A stretch of 42,079 nt of DNA from positions 1 to 42,079 of the forward strand of contig JAURML010000085.1 of assembly GCA_030830695.1 (NCBI GenBank). Reading direction: 5' to 3'. A program made the position numbers and the translations under genes. Under the pieces are notes generated by a model. It was not told the origin of the DNA. It worked only from the letters and a program-made list of their open reading frames with translations, and did no database searches. Shown piece by piece: positions 30,550 through 39,946 of this stretch (position 1 is its first letter; each line of letters opens with the position of its first letter). This stretch comes from Caenibius sp. GTDB taxonomy: Bacteria; Pseudomonadota; Alphaproteobacteria; Sphingomonadales; Sphingomonadaceae.

Positions 30550-31323
30550 TCAGGCGAAGGGTCTCGCATGGCGGCGAAAGCCGCCCGGGGTCATTCCGCG
30601 CGATTGCTGGAACGCCGCGCTCAGCGTTTCGGCATGGCCATAGCCGACCTGCCGGGCGATCTCGGCCAGCGTCAGGCCCGTCGTTGCCAGAAGCGCCTCT
30701 GCCCGTGTCAGCCGCAATTCGCGAAGGTGCGCCCCGGCGGGAGTGCCATGAACCTCGCGGTGGAGCGTGCGCAGCGCGCTTTCGCGCAACCCGATCAGGG
30801 CGGCCACATCCACGAGGCTGCGCATCGCCCCGAGGTTCGCCGCCGCCTGATCCCAGGCCTGCGCCAGCCGCTGCGCCCGGCGGTCGGGTTCGGGCGCGCC
30901 GGTGCCTGCGTCAAAACCGTCGAGGATCGCGCGCAGGAGCCGCGTCCGCCGCTCTGTCGCCTCGGGGCTGTCCTTGGCCAGCCTGAGCGCGAGGCGGACA
31001 AGCGCCTGCAGATCGATCCGCTCGGGCGCCGGCGCACGCCGATGGCCCGCCCCCTCGGCCCCGCTCATCCGGAAATGGCAGACCGAGGCGGTCGCGGCAC
31101 CGCCCACCGCCTCGCCGGAAAACGGGGTTCCCGGCAGGATCAGGATCCCGTCAGGGGCCGAAAGATCGACGTGGTCTCCATCCTCGAACCTGATGCGCGC
31201 GCGGCCCTGATGGATCCACAGCAGATCGTGGAACGGCCATGTGACCGGGCCGATCGGAAGGCGCCGGTCAAAGCGGCCATAGGCATGGCGCAAAAGGGCC
31301 GTGATGTCCCGATCCTTGGTCAT
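30550..31323 (-). CDS. AraC-family transcriptional regulator
   Basis: 257 residues. N-terminal cupin-like part (HDLLWIHQGRARIRFEDGDHVDLSAPDGILILPGTPF) and a C-terminal pair of helix-turn-helix units (VDVAALIGLRESALRTLHRE and LTLAEIARQVGYGHAETLSAAFQQSRGMTPGGFRR, about 165-255). Convergent with the aminotransferase gene (5-bp gap) and divergent from the PhyH gene. By position it may regulate module 2 rather than module 1. Confidence 0.85.
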   Translation of the reverse strand: MTKDRDITALLRHAYGRFDRRLPIGPVTWPFHDLLWIHQGRARIRFEDGDHVDLSAPDGILILPGTPFSGEAVGGAATASVCHFRMSGAEGAGHRRAPAPERIDLQALVRLALRLAKDSPEATERRTRLLRAILDGFDAGTGAPEPDRRAQRLAQAWDQAAANLGAMRSLVDVAALIGLRESALRTLHREVHGTPAGAHLRELRLTRAEALLATTGLTLAEIARQVGYGHAETLSAAFQQSRGMTPGGFRRHARPFA

Positions 31324-31438
31324 GGGGCCGATATTGCGCCGGATTTGTCGATATTCCTAGTCTGGCGTCGGATCTCTGGCTGCGCGGTTCCGTGGTCTTC
31401 GTGCTTCGATATCCCGCAACAGGGGAGAGAGATGACAG

Positions 31439-32206
31439 ATGTCCGAACTTGATATGAATGACCTCGCGGCGGGGTTTGCGCGCGATGGATATGTGGCGCT
31501 GCAACCGCTGTTCGATGCAGACAAGATGGCCGAGATCAACGCAGAGCTTGACCGTTACATCGCTGACGTCATGCCCACCATGCCGGTCGAGGAGGTCTAT
31601 TTCGAGAACCGGGACGATCGCTCCACGCTCAAGCAGATGCAGAAGCTGTCGGTCTATGACGCCTATTTCCGCGAGTTGATGGAAAACAGCGTCATCCGCG
31701 ATCTGGCCTCGGCTGCAATGGGCGAGGCGGCGGTCCCGCAAAACCTGCAATATTTCAACAAGCCCGCCGGCATCGGCCAGCCCACCCCGCCGCATCAGGA
31801 TGGGTATTACTTTCACCTGTCGCCCTGCAAGGCGGTGACGGGTTGGCTCGCTCTGGAACCGGTGGACGAGGAAAACGGCTGCATCCACTATGTCCGGGGC
31901 TCGCACAAGGCAGGCGGCTTCCGGCCCCATGGCCGGTCGAACGTGCTGGGCTTTTCGCAGGGCCTGATGGATTTCGGGACCGAGGACGACAAGGCCAACA
32001 CCGTGGCCTTTCCCGGCGATGCGGGCACGTTCCTCATGCATGACGCGCATATCATCCACTGGGCCGGGCCGAACGTCTCCCCCGACCGGTCGCGCCGGGC
32101 GCTGGGCTTTGTGTATTTCGGCGAAAGCGCGCGGATCGACGAGGCGTCGAAGGCTGCTTACAAGGCGCGGCTCGAGGCCGAGCTGCGCGCCGAAGGGAAG
32201 ATCTGA
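31439..32206 (+). CDS. Phytanoyl-CoA dioxygenase (PhyH) family Fe(II)/2-oxoglutarate oxygenase
   Basis: A 255-residue double-stranded beta-helix oxygenase. Iron ligands are H119 and D121 in PPHQDGYYF and the distal His in AHIIHWAGPN, followed by an RSRRALGFVYF strand whose arginine can bind 2-oxoglutarate. Such enzymes hydroxylate unactivated carbons, or remove N- or O-alkyl groups. The start ATG 31439 follows a GGGAGAGAG site. It is coupled to the DHDPS-like gene 1 bp downstream, so hydroxylation may set up the aldol cleavage. Fe and 2-oxoglutarate dependence follow from the family, not from data. Confidence 0.85.
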   Translation: MSELDMNDLAAGFARDGYVALQPLFDADKMAEINAELDRYIADVMPTMPVEEVYFENRDDRSTLKQMQKLSVYDAYFRELMENSVIRDLASAAMGEAAVPQNLQYFNKPAGIGQPTPPHQDGYYFHLSPCKAVTGWLALEPVDEENGCIHYVRGSHKAGGFRPHGRSNVLGFSQGLMDFGTEDDKANTVAFPGDAGTFLMHDAHIIHWAGPNVSPDRSRRALGFVYFGESARIDEASKAAYKARLEAELRAEGKI

Positions 32207-32207
32207 G

Positions 32208-33146
32208 ATGTCGGGATTTCGCCCCCGGGGCATCTGGGGCGCTGTTCTTCTGCCGGTTCAGGGTGGGGATCAGATCGACATGGGCGCTCTGGCAGAACTG
32301 GTCGATATCCTTTGCGCCTCGGGCGTGGCGGGCATCTATACTAATGGCACGGCGGCCGAGTTCTTCAACCAGACCGAGACGGAGTTGGACGCGATCACCG
32401 ATCTCGTGCTTGGCGTCGCGGGCCGGGCAGGGGTGCCGGTCCAGATCGGGGTCAGCAATTCCAACCCGCGCGTGGCCCGCGAAAGGCTGCGCCGGATCGC
32501 GGAAAGTGACGCGGTCGCCGCGCAGATCACGCTGCCCGATTGGTGGCCCCCGTCCGAGACCGAACAGGCCCGGTTCATCGACGGCATGAGCGAGGCATCG
32601 GACGGATTGCCGCTGATCCTGTATAATCCACCCACCGCCAAGGTTCGGCTCGACGTGGCGGGCATCGCCCGGCTGCGCGCGCGCAGCGCATTGCTCGTGG
32701 GCGTCAAGGTCGCGGGCGGCGATGCGGCCTGGTATGCACAGCGGCGCGAGATGCTGGGTGACATGTCTGTCTTTGTCGCCGGTCACACCGTGGCCTTCGG
32801 GCGGCCCCTCGGGGCCGACGGCGCCTATTCCAACGTGGCCTGCCTGTCGCCTGCCGGGGCGGTGCGTCACTGGGACCTGGCCGCGACCGATCCCGAGGCC
32901 GCCCGCGATGTCGAGGATCGCTTCCGCCGGTTTCTGCACGAAACTATGATCCCCCTGGCTCGCGATCACGGCCTGTCGGACGCCGCCCTCGACAAGGCGA
33001 TGGCCGCAGCGGGCGGCTGGGGCCCGGTCGGGCCGGACCTGCTCTGGCCCTATTCAGGCGCGACGCCCGGGATGGTCGAGGCGATCCGCGCAAGCGCGCA
33101 AGACCTGCTGCCCGACCTGATGGAAGGTCTGGGGATTTCCTCCTGA
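32208..33146 (+). CDS. DHDPS/NAL-family aldolase-lyase, copy 2
   Basis: 312 residues. It shares the barrel of the protein at 24592 but is quite different. The carboxylate loop is NGTAAEFF (46-53), the tyrosine is in LILYNPPTAK (Y139), the Schiff-base lysine is in VGVKVAGG (K167), and the C-terminal part has GWGPVGPDLLWPY. YNPP is DHDPS-like rather than NAL-like. The reaction is probably a pyruvate or related keto-acid retro-aldol, or a dehydratase step, on a sugar acid. A plausible partner is the mannonate-dehydratase-like gene downstream. The next 238 bp (33147-33384) show no gene. Confidence 0.8.
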   Translation: MSGFRPRGIWGAVLLPVQGGDQIDMGALAELVDILCASGVAGIYTNGTAAEFFNQTETELDAITDLVLGVAGRAGVPVQIGVSNSNPRVARERLRRIAESDAVAAQITLPDWWPPSETEQARFIDGMSEASDGLPLILYNPPTAKVRLDVAGIARLRARSALLVGVKVAGGDAAWYAQRREMLGDMSVFVAGHTVAFGRPLGADGAYSNVACLSPAGAVRHWDLAATDPEAARDVEDRFRRFLHETMIPLARDHGLSDAALDKAMAAAGGWGPVGPDLLWPYSGATPGMVEAIRASAQDLLPDLMEGLGISS

Positions 33147-33384
33147 CAAGAGTTACCCGTCAAAAGACGGACATCGGACACAGGCCCCTTCTCGCGTGTC
33201 ACCGTCAGATGAACGCAAGGTGCCTAGACCTATCCATGCTGTTCTAGCAAAAGACATCATTTGGCTTCGATCTCCGCTCCGCTCCGCTCAAGAGCGAGGT
33301 CTTGCGGTGCGGACGGACATAGGGGTTGCTACCTGGTCACTTCCGTTGTTGGCTTCTTGAGCACATCCCAAATGAGCAGGTCAC

Positions 33385-34446
33385 ATGGCTAAGATTTCGA
33401 TTGCAGTATTTGGAGGTGGTTCGGTCGGTCTGGACCTGTCACGTATTTGTGCCGCCCCCAGTGCTCGTTTAGGCCACTTGGCGTTCGAAAGCCAAGGGGC
33501 TTTTGCCTCCCAATGCTGAGTGCCGACGCCGCGGGTCTTCCTGCTCGTCAGGCAGACTTCGATAGAAGCGATACTTGGCAAGCCGATTGCCGTAACCGGC
33601 CTTCTCGGCGATCACTTGGTCTCTGCGGGAGCCTATACCGTTTGTGACGCAGACGCTCCGCCAGATGAGGTGCTGGGTTGTAACATGCTGGTCATGACGA
33701 CAAAGGCCTACGAACTGGATAAGGCTCTCAGACCATTTGTCGAAAAAGCACGCTGCCCGCCGATCCTGCTGCTTCAGAACGGAATGGGCGCAGGCGAGAT
33801 TGCGCGCCGGGCGGTCGGCCCGAACGTCGCGGTTTATTCAAGCGCCATGATGATTGGCATGGCCCGTCAAACTCCGACTAGCGTGGTCGTGACGGCTCAA
33901 TCCAGTCCCATTCTCTGTGACTCCCATCTCGGCGACACTGAAAAACCGCTCCGAGACGTGCTGCGGGTCGCCGAACAGGGTTTTGTGCCAATGGCTCACG
34001 ATCCCTCAATTCGGAAGACGATCAGTTTCAAGCTGCTGTTCAACAGTTGTATGAACCCGACTGGTGCTTTGTCGGGACAAACCTATGGTGAGTTGCTCGA
34101 CAACCCCGATTCCAGAGATTTCAATGTCGGGTTGGCAGACGAGACACTCGCGGCTTATGCGCAGGCTTTTGATTATCGACCCGCCGACAGCGGGCAGCAC
34201 TATGTTGAAGAAGTCCATAGCAAGATCATCTTCCCGCGGGCGCAGGATCACCGGTCATCAATGCTTCAGGACTTGCAAGCTGGTAGAAAGACGGAAATCG
34301 ACTTCTTGAACGGCGCGATCATCCTGCTTGCAGATGATGCAGGGCTTCCTTCGGTTAGACATGAGAGCATCACCCAGCTCATCAAAGCCTGCGAGGCCTC
34401 CAAGGCGTTTAGCCATCAAGGTCATAGTAGCCTTGAGGCGCGCTGA
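33385..34446 (+). pseudogene. Ketopantoate-reductase-like dehydrogenase with a disrupted N-terminus
   Basis: ATG 33385 begins MAKISIAVFGGGSVGL, the Rossmann start of the PanE/ApbA family, but the frame ends in TGA at 33517-33519. The same frame resumes immediately at GTG 33520 (VFLLVRQTSIEAI, then GLLGDHLVSAG) and continues with VMTTKAYELDKAL, ILLLQNGMGAGE and the C-terminal KLLFNSCMNPTGALSG catalytic Lys-Asn segment and DHRSSMLQDLQAGRKTEIDFLNG. The region between the two parts is about 15 residues longer than normal and not family-like, so a small insertion or compensated shifts occurred. The lower GC of this gene and of the flank differs from the island genes. Confidence 0.7.
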
Positions 34447-34552
34447 TTGCGGCAGCAGCGAAGTCTCGCATATCGGACCCGTAAGGCGCCCTCCGAACCC
34501 CTGACGCGGGGGCCAATTGCTGGAGCGGGGACCCTGGTGGAGGTGGCGTAAC

Positions 34553-35317
34553 TTAGTAGAGGAGAAAGCCGCCATCGGCGCGCAGAACCTCGCCGGTGAC
34601 GAAACTTGCCGCCGGACTGGCGAGAAAGGCGATGACCTCGGCCATTTCCTCGGGCGTGCCGGGGCGGCCCAAGGGGGTCGTCCGGACGAAGGGCGATGTG
34701 GGCGTATCGCCGCTTTGCCATCCCGATTTCAGCGCGTCGGTCGTCTCGGTCCGGATGTCGCCCGGCGCAATCGCGTTGACCCGTATCCCCGCCTCTGCCC
34801 ATTCCAGCGCCAGACTGCGCGTCAACGCGTCGATCCCGGCCTTTGTGGCGCAATATGCGGCCCCGTTGAACTGGGCTGCACTGCCCCCGACCGATGATAC
34901 ATTGACGATCGACCCGCCGCTGTCGCGCAGCAGCGGATAGGCCTTCTGCGCCATGGCGAAGGCCGCGGTGAGATTGACACTGACGATCCGTTCGAAATGA
35001 TCGAGGCTTTGCGTCGCGGCCGGCGCGAGCGCGGCCTGCCCGATGATGGCCGCGTTGTTGACCAGCAGGTCCAGCCGTCCGAACCGTGCCTCGATCGTAT
35101 CGAACAGCGCGTCCCGGGCCGCGGCGTCGGTCACGTCCATGGGCACGGACAGGGCGGTGACGCCCGATGCCGTCAGCTCATCGGCCACCTTGTTCAATGG
35201 CGCGGCATCGATCCCGCACAGGACGATCGTCGCGCCATCCCGGGCAAAGCGGCGGCAGGTCGCGGCGCCAATGCCCGTTCCGGCTCCGGTGATGAGGACA
35301 ACGCGTTTCGCCGTCAT
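34553..35317 (-). CDS. Classical SDR-family oxidoreductase
   Basis: A 254-residue SDR with all canonical motifs: TGAGTGIG (10-17), LLVNNAA, catalytic serine in NVSSVGG, YCATKAG (YxxxK), RVNAIAPGDI and FVTGEVLRADGG. The aspartate-containing CGIDAAPL after beta-2 suggests NAD over NADP. It starts in an ATGA overlap with the PLP enzyme upstream, forming a two-gene leftward operon. It closely fits the FabG-like 3-oxoacyl/sugar-alcohol dehydrogenase group, substrate unknown. Confidence 0.87.
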   Translation of the reverse strand: MTAKRVVLITGAGTGIGAATCRRFARDGATIVLCGIDAAPLNKVADELTASGVTALSVPMDVTDAAARDALFDTIEARFGRLDLLVNNAAIIGQAALAPAATQSLDHFERIVSVNLTAAFAMAQKAYPLLRDSGGSIVNVSSVGGSAAQFNGAAYCATKAGIDALTRSLALEWAEAGIRVNAIAPGDIRTETTDALKSGWQSGDTPTSPFVRTTPLGRPGTPEEMAEVIAFLASPAASFVTGEVLRADGGFLLY

Positions 35318-36420
35318 GATGCCGCCTCCGGGGTGGGCTGGAATGTGCCGGGCAGGTCGGATCGCCCGATCCGGATCGCGTCGCCACCCATGGTTTGCAT
35401 CGTGCCGGGATCCTTGAAGCCGTGGCCTGTCAGGATGCAGATCGCGGGGCGGTCGCCCGTCAATTGCCCCTCCCGCGCCGCGGCCAATGCGCCTGCGACG
35501 CCGACGGCACCCGCCGGCTCGACAAGGATGCCTTCCTCTTGTGCCAGCCTGCGTTGCACGGCGCGGATCTCGTCCTCGTCGATCACATGGCCGGTGCCGC
35601 CGGTGGCGCGCGCGTGGCGGATCACCTCGTGTCCGTCCAGAATGAACCCCACGCCAAGCCCGCTGATCGTGGTTGAGGTCGCGACGGGGCGGGCCTCTGT
35701 CGCACCCTCGCGCAGGGGCGTGGCCACGGTATCGTTTCCCTCGGGCTGGACAGCATGGATCCGTGGGCCTGCCCCTGTCAGGCCCGCGCCGCGCAGATCG
35801 TCATATCCACGCCCGATCGCCACATACAGGCCGCCGCCGCCCACCGGAACGAAGACATCGGCCGCGTCGGGCGCATCCGCGTGCAACTCATAGGCGATCG
35901 TCTTGATCCCCTCCATCGGGCCGGGGCAGATCGCATAGGCGGTGATGAACAGGGTCAGGCCGCGGGCCTCGGCCTCCCTCTCCAGCATCTCAGAGATTGC
36001 GCGGCTTTCCTCGGGGTCGATCGTGAATCGGTCGACCCGGTAGACCCGCGCCCCGTAGGCCAGCATCTGGGCCAGTTTGCCCTCGGGCGCATTTTCCGAG
36101 ACATAGAGCGCGCAATCCATCCCGGCCGAGGCGGCAAAGGCCGCAAGTGCGGCGCCTGTGTTGCCAGAAGAGGTGGCGATGCAGGACGTCGCGCCGCCGC
36201 AAAGCGCCTCTCCGATCGCAAGCCCCGCGAACCTGTCCTTGTAGGACCCGGTCGGGTTCAGCTGCTCCATCTTGAAGCGCAGATCGGGGATGCCGGCCTT
36301 GGGGCCGATGGACCGGCTCCGCACCAGCGGTGTGAAGCCCTGACCCAGATCAATGGCGCGGTCCAGCCCCGGAACTGGCAGGAAATCCGCATGGCGCAGA
36401 TATAGGCCGTCGCGCGACAT
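35314..36420 (-). CDS. Threonine-synthase-like PLP-dependent lyase (fold type II)
   Basis: About 368 residues. ATG 36420 is better spaced from the GGGGGAG site than ATG 36423. PLP lysine is in NPTGSYKDRFA (K61), the phosphate-binding SSGNTGAA (83-90), the AENAPEGK-like SENAPEGKLAQML, and a glycine-rich PVGGGGLY. Threonine synthase, threonine dehydratase and diaminopropionate ammonia-lyase share these motifs. The Leu-Asn-Pro-Thr-Gly-Ser-Tyr form and the lack of an N-terminal extension are ThrC-like. As biosynthetic ThrC would be elsewhere, a catabolic beta- or gamma-elimination is likely here. Divergent from the SMP-30 gene. Confidence 0.8.
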   Translation of the reverse strand: MSRDGLYLRHADFLPVPGLDRAIDLGQGFTPLVRSRSIGPKAGIPDLRFKMEQLNPTGSYKDRFAGLAIGEALCGGATSCIATSSGNTGAALAAFAASAGMDCALYVSENAPEGKLAQMLAYGARVYRVDRFTIDPEESRAISEMLEREAEARGLTLFITAYAICPGPMEGIKTIAYELHADAPDAADVFVPVGGGGLYVAIGRGYDDLRGAGLTGAGPRIHAVQPEGNDTVATPLREGATEARPVATSTTISGLGVGFILDGHEVIRHARATGGTGHVIDEDEIRAVQRRLAQEEGILVEPAGAVGVAGALAAAREGQLTGDRPAICILTGHGFKDPGTMQTMGGDAIRIGRSDLPGTFQPTPEAAS

Positions 36421-36546
36421 CATGGCTCCCCCGGTTGATACGGGCCAAGCCTAGGGGCGTGGAGAGCGGAACTCAAGCCGGGCGGCTTGGCCGCGGGGCT
36501 GAAATGTGCCAGTCTGTTCCAATGATGGACCGGAAGGGCACATGAC

Positions 36547-37398
36547 ATGACGCAAGTGACGGTGGCGCCTGTGGGCAGCCTCTGGGCGGGCCTTGGCGAA
36601 GGCCCGGTCTGGGACGACGCAGCAGGGCTCTTGCGCTGGATAGATATCCGGCTCTGCCGACTTTACGCCACCGATCTCGCCACCGGCGAGACGATATTCC
36701 GCGACCTGCCCGGATCGCCCGGTTGCGCCGCGCTGACGGATGACGGCGCGATCCTTCTGGCGATCGGGCAGGGGCTGTTGGTTATGTCCGCGACAGGTGA
36801 CCTGCGCCCCGTCGCGGCCTTGCCGCCGGGGATGCCGGGGCGCTTCAACGATGGCAAGCCCGACGCCGCGGGGCGGTTCTGGGTCGGGACGGCGACGGCC
36901 GAGGGGCATTTCGATTGCGCCCTGTGGTGCCATGACTCGGGGGCGGGATTCTCGCAGCGGCTGCCGGGCATCTCGATGTCGAATGGCATCGGCTGGAGCC
37001 CGGATCGCCGGCGGATGTATTATGTGGATTCCGTGACGCAAAGGCTCGATGCCTTTGCCCATGACCCCGAGACGGGCGCGATCTCGGACCGCCGGGCGAT
37101 CTGCAGCTTGCCGGGCGATCAGCTGCCCGACGGGCTGTGCGTCGATGCCGAAGGCGGGATCTGGCTGGCCGTCTGGGGGGGCGCCTGCGTGCTTCATCTG
37201 TCGCCCGAGGGCCGCGAGCTGGGCCGTGTGACCCTGCCCACGCCATTGGTGACCAGCTGCGCCTTCGGCGGGCCGGCGTATCGGACGCTCTTCATCACCA
37301 CTGCATCCGAGGATGAGGACGATCCCTATGCGGGACGGCTCTTTGCGGCGGATGTGGGCGTTGCGGGCATGGCGCCCGACCGGGTGCGGTTGCCCTAA
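36547..37398 (+). CDS. SMP-30/gluconolactonase (LRE)-family lactonase
   Basis: A 283-residue six-bladed propeller. The metal ligands are visible as E18 in GEGPVW, N in GRFNDGKPDAAGRFWVGT (about residue 101), N in MSNGIGWSPDRR (about 146) and D in PDGLCVDAEGGIWLAVW (about 195). Such proteins hydrolyse sugar-1,5-lactones formed by dehydrogenases to aldonic acids. Its product would suit the dehydratase-like gene at 39947. Its 3' end overlaps the convergent desuccinylase-like gene by 4 bp. Confidence 0.88.
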   Translation: MTQVTVAPVGSLWAGLGEGPVWDDAAGLLRWIDIRLCRLYATDLATGETIFRDLPGSPGCAALTDDGAILLAIGQGLLVMSATGDLRPVAALPPGMPGRFNDGKPDAAGRFWVGTATAEGHFDCALWCHDSGAGFSQRLPGISMSNGIGWSPDRRRMYYVDSVTQRLDAFAHDPETGAISDRRAICSLPGDQLPDGLCVDAEGGIWLAVWGGACVLHLSPEGRELGRVTLPTPLVTSCAFGGPAYRTLFITTASEDEDDPYAGRLFAADVGVAGMAPDRVRLP

Positions 37399-38330
37399 TC
37401 GTCGGGATGGGCGCTGGCCATCAGCAGATCGCCCTGTGATACCCAGCGGCTGCGGCGCAGGAACATGGCGATGCCATCGGCCTCGGCCGGGACGGAGGCC
37501 AGAACGCGCCCGTCCAGATCGGTGATGTCGAAACAGATGTCGCCCTTGCGGAGCGGTGCCAGCAGGTCGACCCGGCAATGGCAAAGGCCCGAGACCGGCG
37601 CCATGATCGCATGATCCAGATCGCCGCTGCCCGCCACCTGGAGCGGGGCTGGGCCGGGGTCGGGGCGCTGGTCGAGCATCCCAAGATGCGCCATGACTCC
37701 GCGCACGCCGTCCTCGTATCGCGACACGATCTCTGGCGGCGGGACTATCCCCCCACCGGCCTCGATATAGATCGAGGGAATGCCCGCATCCTGCGCCTCC
37801 GACAGGGTGCGGCCGGGCGGCAGGGGGGCGGGGTGGCGCCACACCACGGGCGCGCCGAAAGCCCGTGCCATGGCACGGGCAGCGCCCCCCGTCGCCGCGG
37901 CATCGCCATAGCCCGCGAAGAGCGGGCAATGCACCGGCCCGCCGCCGCTGTGCAGATCGATCAGCGCATCGGCCGGACGGATCACATGCCGCGCGAGCAG
38001 CGCGGCCAGAACCTCGGTCGGGCTGCCCTCGGGGTCACCGGGAAAACAGCGCGCGAGGTTGCGCCCGTCGGACGGCGAACACCGGGTCGAGGCGGCAAGC
38101 GCCTCGGGATTGGCGGCGGGACACAGGATCAACGTCCCCGCCATCTCGGCGGGGTCGAGGGACTGCATCAGCGCCGACAGCGTCAGCGGCCCTTCCAGCT
38201 CGTCACCATGAACCGCGCCGATCAGCGCCAGAACCGGCCCCGCACGCGCGCCCGTCAGGTTAAAGATGCGCAAGGGATGGTCGCGAAGTGCCGTGGCAAG
38301 GCGCGTCTCACACAGGCCGGGATTGGTCAT
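37395..38330 (-). CDS. Succinylglutamate desuccinylase/aspartoacylase-family zinc hydrolase
   Basis: A 311-residue M14-like hydrolase. The start ATG 38330 (MTNPGLCETRL) is chosen because the open frame above it has no family character. Zinc ligands: H41 and E44 in GAVHGDELEGP and H127 in LIDLHSGG. Later IPSIYIEAGG carries the family glutamate and a C-terminal beta-rich part (APVSGLCHCRVDLLAPLRKGD) resembles a biotin/lipoyl-like fold. Family members cleave N-acyl groups from amino acids (N-succinylglutamate, N-acetylaspartate, N-acetyl-diaminobutyrate). This gives a second amide-cleaving activity next to an M81 gene. Confidence 0.85.
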   Translation of the reverse strand: MTNPGLCETRLATALRDHPLRIFNLTGARAGPVLALIGAVHGDELEGPLTLSALMQSLDPAEMAGTLILCPAANPEALAASTRCSPSDGRNLARCFPGDPEGSPTEVLAALLARHVIRPADALIDLHSGGGPVHCPLFAGYGDAAATGGAARAMARAFGAPVVWRHPAPLPPGRTLSEAQDAGIPSIYIEAGGGIVPPPEIVSRYEDGVRGVMAHLGMLDQRPDPGPAPLQVAGSGDLDHAIMAPVSGLCHCRVDLLAPLRKGDICFDITDLDGRVLASVPAEADGIAMFLRRSRWVSQGDLLMASAHPDD

Positions 38331-38440
38331 TTCGGTGATCTCACGTTTCTGGGGCGCGCGCAGGCGCTTGCGCGATCTGCTACCCGGGTTCAATATGACC
38401 TGATGGAACCACATTCCCCACCTGATCCGAAAGCGCAAAC

Positions 38441-39937
38441 ATGACCGGTTCCGGTGCGCAGGGCCGTCGCGTGGCCGTCGCCTCGATCATGCAGGAGACG
38501 AACACCTTCTCGCCGATCCCCACAACAGTCGCGCTCTTTGAAAGCTACTACATCCACCGGGGCTCCGAAATGCGCGAGGGCTTTGGCGCGTCCCGGGTCG
38601 AGATACCCGCCGTTCTCGCCACGCTCGATGCGGCGGGTGTCGAGGCTGTGCCCCTGATCGCGGCCTATGCCGCGGCCGCGGGGCCTATGCAGCGGCCAGA
38701 TTTCGAACGTCTCGTCTCGGAGATGGAAACCCGGCTTGACGCGGCGGGTCCGGTCGACGGGTTGATCCTTGTGCTGCACGGGGCGTTCGTGATCGAGGAT
38801 CAGCCGGACGGCGATGGCGAGATCATCGCCCAGATGCGGGCGCGCCTGCCGGACGGGGTGCCGATCGGCGTCTCGCTGGATCTGCACGGGCATGTCACCC
38901 CCCTGATGCTTCAGCCCGAGACGTTCCACGTGGGCTATCAATGCTATCCGCATACCGACATGTTCGAGACGGGCGAACGGGTGGCCCGGCTGATGATCGA
39001 CACGCTCGAGGGTCGGTGCCGCCCGGTCATGGCGCTGGCCAAATGTCCGGTGATCGTGCCCCCTGTCTGCGGACGCACGACCGATGGCCCGATTGCGGAG
39101 GTGGCCCGGGCCGCGCGCCGGATGGAGGCCGGTGGGCTTGTCCGCCATGCCTCGATCTTTCCGGTTCAGCCTTGGATCGACGTCCCCGATCTGGGCTTTG
39201 CGGCGCTTGTCTGCGCCGACGGCGATCAGGGGGGCGCGCAGGCGGCCGCCGACACGCTGGCACAGATGGTCATGGATATTCACGATGAATTCCCGCTCGG
39301 CCTCACGCCGCTTGCGGAGGTGATCCGCATTGCCCATTCGAGCGACGGCATGACCCTTGCCGCCGACACGGGTGACGCGCCCACCGGCGGGGCCGCGGCC
39401 GATAACGTGGCGGTTCTGCGCGCGGTGCTGGGGACTGGTGCCGACCGCGAACCGGGCCTTACCCTACTGACGTTGTGCGACCCGCAGGCGGCGGGCCTTG
39501 CCCATCAGGCGGGAGTCGACCGGGAGATCGAGGTCGCGCTGGGCCACCGCTTCTCTGTCCTCGATGGTGCGCCCCTGGTCGTGACGGCCAAGGTCATATC
39601 GGTTTCTGACGGGCGCTACGTGATGTCCGATGCCGGAGCGCAAGGGCTTGCGATGGACATGGGGCCCACGGCGGTGCTGGGCATCGGGCAGGTCCGCGTT
39701 CTTGTCCGCAGTCGCCCCTCGATGGAGTGGGACCGCGCGATGTATCTGTCGCAGGGGCTCGATCCGGCGGCGGCCAGGCTGGTCTTCGTCAAGTCGCCTT
39801 CGCATTTCCGGGAGAGTTTCGGCCCGCTTGCCGCGCGTATTCTTCTGGCCGATACGCCGGGGCCGACGCGGGCCGATATCGGGCAATTGCCCTATCGCCG
39901 GGTGACACGCCCGCTGTCACCCCTTGATCCGATCTAG
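38441..39937 (+). CDS. M81 family metallopeptidase (MlrC-like), copy 2
   Basis: 498 residues. Metal motif QETNTF (18-23, with Q replacing H found in copy 1), LHGAFVIED, SLDLHGHVT (about 146-154), and CYPHTDMFETG (about 167-177). The C-terminal MlrC_C domain begins after ADNVAVLRAVLG and shows KSPSHFRESFGPLAARIL. The glutamine at the first position is present in other family members, so activity need not be lost. First of a rightward three-gene run. Less than half of its residues look shared with the M81 protein at 3600, so these are old paralogues. Confidence 0.86.
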   Translation: MTGSGAQGRRVAVASIMQETNTFSPIPTTVALFESYYIHRGSEMREGFGASRVEIPAVLATLDAAGVEAVPLIAAYAAAAGPMQRPDFERLVSEMETRLDAAGPVDGLILVLHGAFVIEDQPDGDGEIIAQMRARLPDGVPIGVSLDLHGHVTPLMLQPETFHVGYQCYPHTDMFETGERVARLMIDTLEGRCRPVMALAKCPVIVPPVCGRTTDGPIAEVARAARRMEAGGLVRHASIFPVQPWIDVPDLGFAALVCADGDQGGAQAAADTLAQMVMDIHDEFPLGLTPLAEVIRIAHSSDGMTLAADTGDAPTGGAAADNVAVLRAVLGTGADREPGLTLLTLCDPQAAGLAHQAGVDREIEVALGHRFSVLDGAPLVVTAKVISVSDGRYVMSDAGAQGLAMDMGPTAVLGIGQVRVLVRSRPSMEWDRAMYLSQGLDPAAARLVFVKSPSHFRESFGPLAARILLADTPGPTRADIGQLPYRRVTRPLSPLDPI

Positions 39938-39946
39938 GAGGTCCCG

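Noticed and set aside
33268-33295. Short CCGCT tandem repeats in the gap before the ketopantoate-reductase-like gene
   Set aside because: Only about three units with no spacer structure. Not a CRISPR array; no CRISPR is seen anywhere in the window.
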